From: Nakazawaea peltata
Lineage: Eukaryota; Ascomycota; Pichiomycetes; Alaninales; Pachysolenaceae
Reading direction: 5' to 3'
Assembly: GCA_001599355.1 (NCBI GenBank)
Contig: BCGQ01000005.1
Coordinates: forward strand, 993,342-1,057,341
Length of the DNA: 64,000 bases
Below are positions 49,625 to 58,625 of the stretch, one piece after another (position 1 is the first letter of the stretch; the number at the start of each line of letters is the position of its first letter). Made by a program: the position numbers and the translations under genes. The notes beneath the pieces are model-generated. The model was given only the letters and a program-made list of their open reading frames with translations, had not been told where the DNA came from and made no database searches.

Positions 49625-51139
49625 CTATAATTCGTCATGGACACCTTCTTGAGATTTCTCCAAAGCTTTCTGGGCTTGTTTATGTTCATAACCAATGAAT
49701 GAGAGTAAACTTTCATAATCTCTTTGTCCTTCGTAATACTTTGGTTCTTCTCCATTTTTATACAAGACTAAAGTAGGGAAACCCTTGATATTCACCTTTG
49801 GAACTCTGTTGGCCTCGTAGTCTAACTTGGCGATCACAAATTCAGAGTCATTGGCTACTTTTTTGGCCACCAGATCGTAAATTGGAGCCAATCTTTTGCA
49901 ATGAGAACACCATGGAGCATAGTACTCAATCAATGTAGTTTTAGAGGTATCGCTCACGAGCTTTTTATGAGACTTTTTATCCAAAGTGATTACAGTCTCA
50001 TTTTCAGGGTCATAATCATCCAAATTTGGAAGCTCACGTTTAGTCTTAGCCTCTAACTTACCATCAAAGAAATCTTCGAGCCATGGCTCAATTTCTCTAG
50101 GTTTCAAACCAGAGTCCTGCGACATACCATATTTCAATCCACTTCTCAAATCGTCGATTCCAAACAGTGGGAACATGACATCCATTCCCAAATTCTTAGC
50201 ATGGATACCATATCTGTTGGCGTCTAAGGCAACAATGTTCAATTCACCTCTATGTTTCCTGGCTAAAGCTCTCATTAAAGGAGCAATTACCTGTCTTTCT
50301 TCATCGTAATTCAAGTAGAAGAAGAAGGCCAATGGCAAACCAGAATCTTGGTACATACCGATTGTATCTCCACCAACTTCACCGAACAAAGGCATAGCTT
50401 CGGTGGTGATGAACTGGGTAATATTAGCATTCTTGTCGCTCAAATCCAAAACGGCAATATCCTCATCGGTCTCTTCTTCCTCCTCATCAGGGTGATAAAC
50501 CAAGATTTTACCTCCCTTGACATTGAATCTCTCATTCAATGAATCTACCGACAGCTGAACAAACGTATATTTGTCACTGTTGTGTACAGCAAACTCTGTG
50601 AATGTTTGGTTAGCAGCCAGATCCACCTTATCAGACAAATAAACAATCACAGGGTTGAAAGCCGACTCGAGAATCTCGTCAAGTTTCTCGGCTTTCTCCA
50701 AATAATGAACATCTGGATCTGTCTTCTTGATCATGTACGAAGTGATATCCTCAGCAGTACGAGGGCCAGTATACTTAACTGGGATCGAGTTAAAACCCTT
50801 GTACACGTGCAATTGAGGATACAGTTGGACTCCGTTATCGAGACAGAACTCCTCATACAAAGTACAGTCGATTTGTCCAATCAGAATACCACGGTCATCC
50901 AAATTATCCGCGGCTTTCGACAACTCAGGCCCCAACTTCTTACAATGAGAACACCAGGGGGCAAAGAACTCCACCATAGCTAACTCATTGGTCGACAAGA
51001 AGGACTCAAAGTTATCCTCGCTTAACTGCGTAATCAATGATCCAGCAGGGGCATAAGCAGTGTTCTCTTCCTCCAGCTTCGACGCCAGTGAGGCAACAGC
51101 TACAACAGCAGCAAACACAGACAGTGCGCGTACCAACAT
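49625..51139 (-). CDS. PDI1: Protein disulfide isomerase, ER lumen
   Basis: 504 residues from the ATG at 51139. A signal peptide (about 1-22), four thioredoxin folds (a, b, b', a') and a C-terminal HDEL retention signal (stop 49625) are present. Both active sites read WCSHCK (Cys63/66 and Cys411/414) instead of the canonical WCGHC. Family: oxidises and isomerises disulfides with Ero1 and supports glycoprotein degradation with Htm1. The remaining catalytic surroundings (EFFAPW, YYAPW, cis-Pro regions GFPTLVLYKNG) are intact, so activity is expected, perhaps with a shifted redox potential. Confidence 0.96.
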   Translation of the reverse strand: MLVRALSVFAAVVAVASLASKLEEENTAYAPAGSLITQLSEDNFESFLSTNELAMVEFFAPWCSHCKKLGPELSKAADNLDDRGILIGQIDCTLYEEFCLDNGVQLYPQLHVYKGFNSIPVKYTGPRTAEDITSYMIKKTDPDVHYLEKAEKLDEILESAFNPVIVYLSDKVDLAANQTFTEFAVHNSDKYTFVQLSVDSLNERFNVKGGKILVYHPDEEEEETDEDIAVLDLSDKNANITQFITTEAMPLFGEVGGDTIGMYQDSGLPLAFFFYLNYDEERQVIAPLMRALARKHRGELNIVALDANRYGIHAKNLGMDVMFPLFGIDDLRSGLKYGMSQDSGLKPREIEPWLEDFFDGKLEAKTKRELPNLDDYDPENETVITLDKKSHKKLVSDTSKTTLIEYYAPWCSHCKRLAPIYDLVAKKVANDSEFVIAKLDYEANRVPKVNIKGFPTLVLYKNGEEPKYYEGQRDYESLLSFIGYEHKQAQKALEKSQEGVHDEL

Positions 51140-51396
51140 CTCGTTCTTTGGCTTCGAACCTCTTTTTTCACTCTCCAAGCTTTTCTTCACCTTTATATAC
51201 CCGCTGAATCTATCGGAATTAATTTTTTTCACTCATGCACTAAATAATACAATATGATAGACGCACGTAAAATGATACTGACAAGGAGATGGCGCACAGA
51301 GGGGCGACTTTTTATCTAAATGATCTGAGGGGTATTTTCAGTGCGCTGTTAAGTAAGGGGGGACTTCATTTATTATGAAAATAAGTGAGATTCTAT

Positions 51397-52911
51397 TTAA
51401 GTTCTTGGATGTTCGATATCGTCACCGATTTCGAGCATTTTTTGTTCCAAAAGGGTGGTCATCTGTTTACGGATTTCAGCATACTTAGGGTCGTCGTAGA
51501 CGTTGAACAATTCCAACTCGTCCTCTTGGCAGTCAAACAATTCCCATTCTTTTTCTTCACCGCCTTCCTTGGTACCTTCTAAACCAAAACCTTCGTTGTA
51601 CCAGTAAATCAATTTATATCTTTGGTCTCTTACTCCGTAATGAGCATACGCGTTGTGGTTATCATCACGGTGCATCCAGTACCGGTGGTAGGCCACTTGT
51701 TGCCAATTTACAGGGGTCTTTTGTTCTAACAACTGGGTGAACGATCTTCCTTGCATGTAGTTTGGAATGGTCAAACCTGCAATGTCCAAGAAAGTAGGGG
51801 CAAAATCAACGTTACTGATGATGTCGTTACATACAGTTCCTGGTTTGATCAATTTTGGGAATTTGATCAAGAAAGGCATTTGGAAAGAGTCTTCATACAT
51901 GAATCTCTTATCGAACCAACCGTGCTCACCTAAGAAGAAACCTTGGTCCGAAGTGTAGATAACTAAAGTATTCTCAGTCAATCCCTTCTCGTCCAAATAA
52001 TCTAACAATCTCCCGGTATTGTCATCAATAGATTGGATAGTACGCAAGTAACGCTGCATATATCTTTGGAACTTGAAGTGTCTCAATTCTTCTTGGTTCT
52101 TGAATCTGAATACCTCTCCGGTGGATTTGTCAATCAACTTGAAATTTTCCAAGTTCTTAGGTAATGGGACCTTTCTGCCACTCCATGCGGACTCACCGAC
52201 CTCTTCTTCACCTCCGTCAGGCTGAGCCAATCCGAGATCGAAATAAGTCAAATCGGCATCGACCCTCATTTTAGCTGCTGCTGCTGCTTTGGCCCTGTTT
52301 TTGTAGTCGTCATCAAACGACTCAGGAATTCGAATCTCTTCCTTGTACAAATCCCTGTGCTTTGGATGGCATTCCCAGGATCTATGAGGAGCTTTATGGT
52401 GGCACATCACAAAGAAAGGTTTATTAGGGTCTCTCTTTTCGATAAACTCGATACTTTTATCGGTGATAATATCAGTAGCATAGCCTTTAACTCTTATGTC
52501 CTTGCCCATTTCAATAAACTTCGGGTCAAAATAATCTCCTTGGCCAGGAACAACTGACCAGAAGTCAAAGCCAGATGGCTCATGGCGGACCCCTTCTCCC
52601 AAATGCCACTTACCAATCATTGCAGTCTGGTATCCACCGGTTCTCAAATGTTTGGCAACATTGGGAATTCTTTTGTTGATCTTGGAACTCAACGTGTGGA
52701 CTCCATTCACATGATTATAAGTTCCTGTCAAGATACTAGCTCTGCTGGGAGTACAAATCGAATTGGTGACGTAGCAGTGGTTGAATTTCATACCTTCTTG
52801 GGCTATCCGATCCAAGTTGGGGGTGTGGTTGATCCCAGCACCATAACAAGAAATAGATTTGGCCGCATGGTCATCGGCCATGATAAAAATGATATTAGGT
52901 TGGGAGGTCAT
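51397..52911 (-). CDS. Formylglycine-dependent sulfatase
   Basis: 504 residues with no signal peptide. The N-terminal metal site IIFIMADDHA (Asp13/14 in MADD) and sulfatase signature ICTPSRASILTG with Cys53, the residue converted to formylglycine, are intact; GKWHLG and a late TSDQGFFLGEHG complete the site. The 'DDHAAKSISCYG' type with N-terminal SICTPSR resembles bacterial and filamentous-fungal sulfatases of the alkaline phosphatase superfamily. Substrate is unknown (aryl, choline or glycan sulfate). Predicted cytosolic, so maturation would need a formylglycine enzyme or anaerobic-type SME. Possible old horizontal transfer; no compositional jump is obvious by eye. Confidence 0.9.
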   Translation of the reverse strand: MTSQPNIIFIMADDHAAKSISCYGAGINHTPNLDRIAQEGMKFNHCYVTNSICTPSRASILTGTYNHVNGVHTLSSKINKRIPNVAKHLRTGGYQTAMIGKWHLGEGVRHEPSGFDFWSVVPGQGDYFDPKFIEMGKDIRVKGYATDIITDKSIEFIEKRDPNKPFFVMCHHKAPHRSWECHPKHRDLYKEEIRIPESFDDDYKNRAKAAAAAKMRVDADLTYFDLGLAQPDGGEEEVGESAWSGRKVPLPKNLENFKLIDKSTGEVFRFKNQEELRHFKFQRYMQRYLRTIQSIDDNTGRLLDYLDEKGLTENTLVIYTSDQGFFLGEHGWFDKRFMYEDSFQMPFLIKFPKLIKPGTVCNDIISNVDFAPTFLDIAGLTIPNYMQGRSFTQLLEQKTPVNWQQVAYHRYWMHRDDNHNAYAHYGVRDQRYKLIYWYNEGFGLEGTKEGGEEKEWELFDCQEDELELFNVYDDPKYAEIRKQMTTLLEQKMLEIGDDIEHPRT

Positions 52912-53108
52912 TTTTCACTTCCTTGAACTATCTTCTCCAATTTTCAAACAATCCTAGTTACCCGATCCCTTATATATATTTTCAGATGCAGATCTCGGTT
53001 CCCCCGCAATTCATGCAGGGCGAAAGATTTTGAATTTTTCACACAGTTCTTTTAATCTTCAACGGAAATGGTGGAATTGAGTGAGTGGAAAAAAATAAAA
53101 AAAATAAT

Positions 53109-53189
53109 GGCTGGAAGGAGGTTCGAACTCCTGCCTCTTTCGAGACTCGATCTTGAGTCGAGCGCCTTAGACCACTCGGCCATCCAGCC
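53109..53189 (-). tRNA. tRNA-Leu(CAA)
   Basis: 81-nt class II tRNA on the minus strand. The acceptor stem is GGCTGGA/TCCAGCC, D-arm TGGCCGAGTGGTCTAAGG, anticodon stem CTCGA/TCGAG with loop CTCAAGA (anticodon CAA, G37), a long variable arm CTC-GAAA-GAG, and T-arm AGGAG-TTCGAAC-CTCCT. No intron. It reads UUG. The loop is CAA, not the CAG that would read CUG. Confidence 0.97.
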
Positions 53190-53314
53190 CAATTGTATGT
53201 TTGTTTTATTGGGTCCTGAACCATACTCGGAGTGGGACTTCTCTTATAAGTTATAGTTACAATTGACGGCGCTAAATTGGGATAGAACTACAGTTGATTA
53301 AGATATTATTTATT

Positions 53315-54189
53315 ATGTTAAAAGTGGTATTGGTAGGCGATCCCGGTGTCGGTAAAACCAAGTTGATGGAGAGTTGGACCGGGCAGGTAAACAAAGACAT
53401 CATCGCAACAGCGGTCGTACAAATAAATGGTATCGGGGCTCCCGCCAGTGTTCATATTTGGGATTTACCTGGAGATGATACATATGATCGACTTCGTCCC
53501 ATCTTGTATCTGGATGTGGATCTGGTGTTCATTTGTTTCCTGGTAGATCGAGTGGATACGATGATCAGTGTAGTCGTTCGATGGTGCCCGAGTTACAAAT
53601 GTACTGCCATGATGTCAATAAGGTGTTGATAGGATTGAAAAAGGATAAAAGACCTTGTCATAACACGACCGACATTGAGTCATGTCATCAAATGGCAGCA
53701 AATTTGGGTATTCCTTACCATGAATGTTCTCCTATGTTTGATGGGGATTTGAAAGGGATCTTAGAAATGGGCTTGAGGAGAGTTCCTATCAAACAAACAG
53801 AAACAGCAACAGAAATTCAGCAAATACCTCAAGAGCTTGAGATTCTTGATCAGTATCGTCATTCCAAACAATTAGAGCTCAATTCTGCCCCGAAATGCTC
53901 TTCATCAGAACCTCAATATCAATCCAGTTCACTGAGATCCCCCTCAGCCACTCCCCTAAGTGCCGACTCAATTTCTCCCTCAAGTAGCCCCTCAAGTAGC
54001 CCCTCAAGTGCCCCAGCCTATAGTATATCACATACCTCAACCATAAGATCTATAACCCGGCCTACTCTCACTCGAATGAGCTCCATGGGATCCCTCAGAG
54101 ATATTGTTGCCCAGCGCAAGAAACTCAGGAAACTGAGGGCTCAACTGTATCGTCGACACCATCGGAAATCAGCATGTTTCATAGTATAA
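53315..54189 (+). pseudogene. RHO4: RHO4-like Rho-family GTPase split by a frameshift
   Basis: From ATG 53315, frame 1 encodes a Rho N-terminal half (P-loop GDPGVGKT, WDLPGDDTYDRLRP, then FICF-CTG-VD), but runs out at 53627-53629. The rest (VPELQMYCHDV, LKKD, ECSPM, and a CAAX-type end ACFIV) is in another frame to 54189. Between VD (53546-53548) and the PE motif (53587) there are 38 bases where Rho proteins need 39, so one base is missing, in the genome or the assembly. Even ignoring this, the Gln of DTAGQ is Asp and the equivalent of Ras Gly12 is Pro. It precedes TRM2 in the same orientation as RHO4 (YKR055W) precedes TRM2 (YKR056W). Length (about 291 codons) also fits Rho4. Confidence 0.6.
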
Positions 54190-54195
54190 CACGCC

Positions 54196-54414
54196 CTATT
54201 TCTCTTTATTCGCATCATATTCGCTATTGTAGAAACTATCCCACAAACTGGCAACACTATCAAACTCTTTACCCACGGCAATACTGTTCTCCAATGATCT
54301 ATTTAACGCGTTCATTTCATTCAAGATCAGTTCCATCGAGGTGGAGATTTCCAGGATCAACAAGTCACGCTGTTTCTCGAAATATGACAACTCTTCTTTC
54401 TCAGGTTCCGACAT
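54196..54414 (-). CDS. DAD1: DASH/Dam1 complex subunit Dad1
   Basis: 72 residues, a small helical protein. SYFEKQRDLLILEISTSM, the ILNEMNALNRSLE core and SIAVGKEFDSVASLWDSFY match Dad1 (YFIEQRN, LNGLNISLE, SIAVGREFQSVSDLW). DASH forms rings coupling kinetochores to microtubules. It fits in the short space between the Rho gene stop and the TRM2 promoter. Confidence 0.95.
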   Translation of the reverse strand: MSEPEKEELSYFEKQRDLLILEISTSMELILNEMNALNRSLENSIAVGKEFDSVASLWDSFYNSEYDANKEK

Positions 54415-54965
54415 CTTATACTACTAAATCAACGTAAGCTCTATTCGACGAGTCCAAGCTCTTGCTTAATTTGAGATCCGGACAGATCTTTGTTATGTAA
54501 ACAAATATTTGCGCGTTGTGCACGACCAAAGCTCATCTGTTTTTTCGCTTAAAAATGAAAATTTTATCGCCTCGAGACATTTTGATAGTTCTTTAAGTAA
54601 AAAGTAGTCCAGGACCTTTGATGCATTTACTGGGGAGCTATAGAAGGTTCTTTCGATAGTAATTGTATCACTCTAATCCTGGTAGATCGAAATAAGCGCA
54701 TGTTTATCGGTGGGAGAATAGTATTTAGCGGGTTTAGTACCTGTTGGATTCGATGAGACTCTCACTCTACGAGCATCCATACATATATAAGGGGTTTCTT
54801 TTGTAGATATTGTGAAATGTAGATCTCTAACGTAGAAACTAGGACTCTATCTTGTCTTTGAGTATAAGCGCCTATTCAAATTCTTCGATTTTGATGTATT
54901 TTGGAGGCCACATGAAAAAAATTCAAACTATCTCTTCCAGACATCTATAACTCATCGCTGATCTC
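54415..54965. promoter_or_regulatory. DAD1/TRM2 divergent promoter region
   Basis: 551 bp between divergent starts. TATATAA is seen at 54783-54789 and a TTAAAAATGAAAATTTT A-rich element at about 54550. No gene or repeat is seen. Confidence 0.35.
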
Positions 54966-56384
54966 ATGTATAAAATACCTAGAAGTACGAGGGTTTTCTC
55001 TCGTTTCATAACTACTCAGACTTTAAAGGTGCCCAAGGGTTACAAGAATTACTTGAAAGAAATCCAAATAGATGATATCTCAACTAATAAATTGATTGTC
55101 GATGAGATCAACGATTTGGCCAAGCAGAGGGACTTGAGGTTACAGCTGAACCCAATAGACAAGATCAAGGAGTTTTGGTATAAAAGGCAGCTGCCATATA
55201 AAGAGGTGGATGTGGATATTATTCTGGTATCAAAAGTGACGGGACAAGGGATAGGTTATGTTGATGAGTTGCAAACTTTTGTCATGATTCCTTTCACTGT
55301 AGCGGGGGATTCAGTTACCCTGGCTTTAAGGAGACACTACGACTATTACATTGAGGGATATACAGTTAATTTGTTGAAGAAATCTAATGAGAGAGTGGAA
55401 CCTCGTTGCAAGCATTTTTCCGAATGTTCAGGTTGTCAACTTCAGTCCTCACCATACCATAGTCAGTTAAGCTACAAAAAGAGCATCATTGAATTTGCAT
55501 TTAGAAATCTGTTCAAATCGTCTAGATTTGACAGTTTGATTCATGAAACTGTCCTGTCTCCTTTGCATTACAAATATAGAACTAAATTAACACCCCATTA
55601 CTCGACCACGAAACTGGTTGGGTTGAACTCGGTTGATTCGGAGGTGCTTGACATTGAAAGATGTGAGTTGGCCACAGATATAGTGAACGAGGGGTACCTG
55701 TTAGAACGTAAAAGAGTATCTGAAGAGGAAGCTGAGAATGGGACTTTAGTTATTAGAGAGAACTGGGACCAAGGAAGAAGTTATGCTGTTGGTGCTAAGG
55801 ATTTGATCACCGAAAATGTCAACGGTTACCTTTACAAGTTCCCAATCTACACCTTCTTCCAAAATAACAACTCTATACTACCGGTTCTCCTAGAGTTTAT
55901 GGAGTCAAAGATATCCAAAAATTCATTTAAACTGTTGGTAGATACTTATTGTGGATCTGGGTTCTTCGGTATTCTGCTCTCCAAATCCTTTGAGCAAGTT
56001 TTCGGGATAGAAATTAGCTCCAAATCTGTTGAGTTCGCCCAGCAAAATGCCTCCTTGAATAATTTAGATAATGTCACTTTTATTGAAGGAACTGCGTCCA
56101 ATATTTTCGATCAAATGAAGGGTTTGGATCCTAATGAGACATGCATGATCATGGATCCTTCGAGAAAAGGATCTAATATGGAATTTTTGACCCAACTAGC
56201 TGAATTCAAACCCAAGATGATTATCTACGTTTCATGTAATGTGTTTTCTCAGCTGAGAGACTTACATCAGTTCCTAGAAGGATTGAATATGGATAAGGAA
56301 TACAAAGTTGAAAGCATTACGGGCTTTGATTTCTTCCCCCAAACAAGGCATGTTGAAAGTGTTATGGTTTTACAAAGAAGTTAA
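54966..56384 (+). CDS. TRM2: tRNA (uracil-54-C5)-methyltransferase
   Basis: 472 residues: a mitochondrial-like basic N-terminus, a TRAM-like region (about 85-130), the CKHFSECSGCQLQ cysteine cluster, and the SAM-binding domain with DTYCGSGFFG, MDPSRKG and catalytic Cys424 in VSCNV, then HVESVMV with the general-base Glu. It makes ribothymidine at tRNA position 54. The CTG at 56253-56255 aligns with the conserved Ala of SCN...ARD (S. cerevisiae SQARD). It also carries the RHO4 neighbour, as in S. cerevisiae. Confidence 0.95.
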   Translation: MYKIPRSTRVFSRFITTQTLKVPKGYKNYLKEIQIDDISTNKLIVDEINDLAKQRDLRLQLNPIDKIKEFWYKRQLPYKEVDVDIILVSKVTGQGIGYVDELQTFVMIPFTVAGDSVTLALRRHYDYYIEGYTVNLLKKSNERVEPRCKHFSECSGCQLQSSPYHSQLSYKKSIIEFAFRNLFKSSRFDSLIHETVLSPLHYKYRTKLTPHYSTTKLVGLNSVDSEVLDIERCELATDIVNEGYLLERKRVSEEEAENGTLVIRENWDQGRSYAVGAKDLITENVNGYLYKFPIYTFFQNNNSILPVLLEFMESKISKNSFKLLVDTYCGSGFFGILLSKSFEQVFGIEISSKSVEFAQQNASLNNLDNVTFIEGTASNIFDQMKGLDPNETCMIMDPSRKGSNMEFLTQLAEFKPKMIIYVSCNVFSQLRDLHQFLEGLNMDKEYKVESITGFDFFPQTRHVESVMVLQRS

Positions 56385-56636
56385 TAGCTTCCTCCAATAT
56401 CTAAACTTAATATATAGCACTAACTAATAAGGACTTCTATTTAGCAATACATTAAAAATTATCATGTCAAAAAAAAAAAAATAAAGCTGCATCATTGCGA
56501 AATGAACCCTCCTCGTTTTATAATTTTCCCTACTAAACTGAGGTTAGCCGAGAATTTAAATTAGGGCATCTCGGTGGGGAATTAATATAAATTAAGGACT
56601 TAGGTAGCTCAAATTATTGGACAAAGACCAAAGAAA

Positions 56637-57311
56637 ATGCCGCCAAAATACATTGACTCTGCCCTCACCTTGAAAGAAGGATTGACCCTCCTTACACTGG
56701 GTACTCCCAACGGTCACAAGATCACCATTCTTTTTGAGTTGCTCGGATTAGATTATTATTTAAAGAAGGTCGACTTTAGCGCTCAAGAGAATAAACAGGA
56801 CTGGTATCTTAAGTACAATCCGAATGGAAAGATCCCAACATTGTTGATCAAAGATGGTTCTGGAAGTGTCCAAGCTATCAGTGAGAGTGCTGCTATTATG
56901 ATGTACCTTACTGATAAGTACGACACTGAGCACAAGTATCACTTGCCTAAGGGTCACCCTCTCTATTATGAGCAATTGAACTGGATGTTCTTCCAAATGG
57001 CCGGTTTGGGACCAATGCAAGGACAAGCTGGTCATTTCGTTAAGTTTGCTCCTGAGAAGATCGAATACGGTATCAAGAGATACGTCACGGAAGTTAACAG
57101 AAATTATGACGTCTTGGAAACCAGATTGGCTCAAGTGGGAACAGGTTACGTCGTTGGTGACCAGATTACTCTCGCTGATATTTTATTGTGGCCTTGGGTT
57201 AACCTTCATGATTGGACAGAGGTTAGTCTTGATAATCGCCCAAAGACCAAAGAATGGCTCGAAAAATTGGGGGAGATTGAAGCTTTTAAGATCGGCAATT
57301 CCATCCCTTGA
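56637..57311 (+). CDS. Glutathione S-transferase (Ure2/Gtt-like)
   Basis: 224 residues: an N-terminal thioredoxin-like GST domain (about 15-95; NGHKITILFELLG, NPNGKIPTLLIKDG, ISESAAIMMYL with the ESxAI glutathione motif) and a C-terminal helical domain (about 105-220; WMFFQMAGLGPMQGQA, ITLADILLWPWV with the ADI motif). It matches the Ure2p-like fungal GST class, not URE2 itself (no prion domain). Substrate unknown. Confidence 0.9.
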   Translation: MPPKYIDSALTLKEGLTLLTLGTPNGHKITILFELLGLDYYLKKVDFSAQENKQDWYLKYNPNGKIPTLLIKDGSGSVQAISESAAIMMYLTDKYDTEHKYHLPKGHPLYYEQLNWMFFQMAGLGPMQGQAGHFVKFAPEKIEYGIKRYVTEVNRNYDVLETRLAQVGTGYVVGDQITLADILLWPWVNLHDWTEVSLDNRPKTKEWLEKLGEIEAFKIGNSIP

Positions 57312-58625
57312 TTTTTATTTTTTTGTATAGCAAAAAATAGATATTACAATCTAAATTGATTATTGGCTCATATATTAGAAACAATCCTTGAAAATTGACA
57401 GTTGAACTTATGATATAGATCTTTGTCTTCTAATTGTGGCAATTGATATGGCCAAGGTGTCATCATTTACTCTCTTCTATCCGCTACTGATAAGCATATT
57501 GTGACAGAGTGTTAAATAAGCTCGTTTACCTCGCATACTCACAATTTGCGAGTGAGTTTCAGATTGGAAATCTCACATACAAGCTACAATATATTACGTT
57601 ATCTCCTCCTCTCTTTTATTATGTCGATCAATATCCTTGAGTTTCAAAAAAAAAAGACAAACGCGTTCTGAAAATACGATTTCCAGAGAACGGGGAGACT
57701 TTACACTCATAATGAAATTGTGCTATCTGCTTTTAAACCTCTTAGGGATTAATGGGACATCTTTAGCACGCTAAAATTGCCTAAAACTTGGGCAAATTGA
57801 CACTCATTTTTGCCTCAATCGGGACACTTAATCTGAGCGACGATCTCTTCAATTAATTGAGTACACCTCAGCAGTTCACTTTACTTGCCTTCGCGTGAAA
57901 CAGAGTAGAAAAGAAATCTAGCTCTACAGACAAGCTCCGCTCTTGTCTTGTCTCCCCATTTGCCTGATCTTAACGTTATTGCTTAAAGCTCCCAATTAAA
58001 CTTTTTAGTTTTTTTAATCCTCATCTACGATTATCACCGACTCTTGATTATGCACCTTTAAAAGTGAACCAGTGATGTGTCATGCAAACTGCAATAATGT
58101 GCATGTATGTGAAAAAGCAATTTTTTGCTGTGAGAAAACCACCGAAAAAGGGAAAAAAGTATTATGAATGATTTGTCTTTGTCAGCTTAATTTGCACCAA
58201 AAATTGAAACTCTAGATACCCACTCACGTTTTCGTTGGTTTTCTTTTGTTAAAATTTTATGTAGGCACAATCCTTGCTCAATTTCACGGGATATATATTG
58301 GTAGATTTTTCCTTAACTTTCTTCGATTTATTGACTTTTAGAAACTTAGGTTTAGTTTGGGACATACTTGGAACAGCTTGTAAGTCTTTGATTAAACCTA
58401 ACAGCTTGTAAGTCTTTGACTAAACCGAATTTGTTCATATTAATCAGTTATGTTTGATCTCCGACTCAATATATTATAGAGCATTCAAATGTAGGCTGTA
58501 ATTCAAACAGTCCAAAACAGGCTGCTTTCTGTCAGCCAAAGTGATAGGTATAAATTTGGGCCATTTCCCCGGTTTCCAAGATTTTACTCCTACCATGCCT
58601 CAATAACCGCACAAAAAATATTGAA
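57312..58625. promoter_or_regulatory. Long adhesin promoter region
   Basis: 1.3 kb of AT-rich sequence with no gene. Features: two 27-bp copies of AACAGCTTGTAAGTCTTTGAYTAAACC at 58372-58398 and 58400-58426, poly-T near 58012, and AGTGATAGGTATAAAT near 58540, a possible TATA. Such long promoters are typical of regulated FLO-type genes. Confidence 0.5.

Noticed and set aside
53109-53189. tRNA with CAG anticodon (the CUG-reading tRNA)
   Set aside because: The anticodon is CAA, reading UUG; long variable arm and identity fit Leu. The CUG tRNA is not in this window.
3850-56255. CUG read as serine (CUG-Ser clade) or as standard leucine
   Set aside because: Conserved sites in NUKM, PRE2, FHL1 and TRM2 are Ala in relatives with other codes, and Ser or Leu is not typical there. 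CTG is also frequent in this window, unlike in CUG-Ser yeasts.
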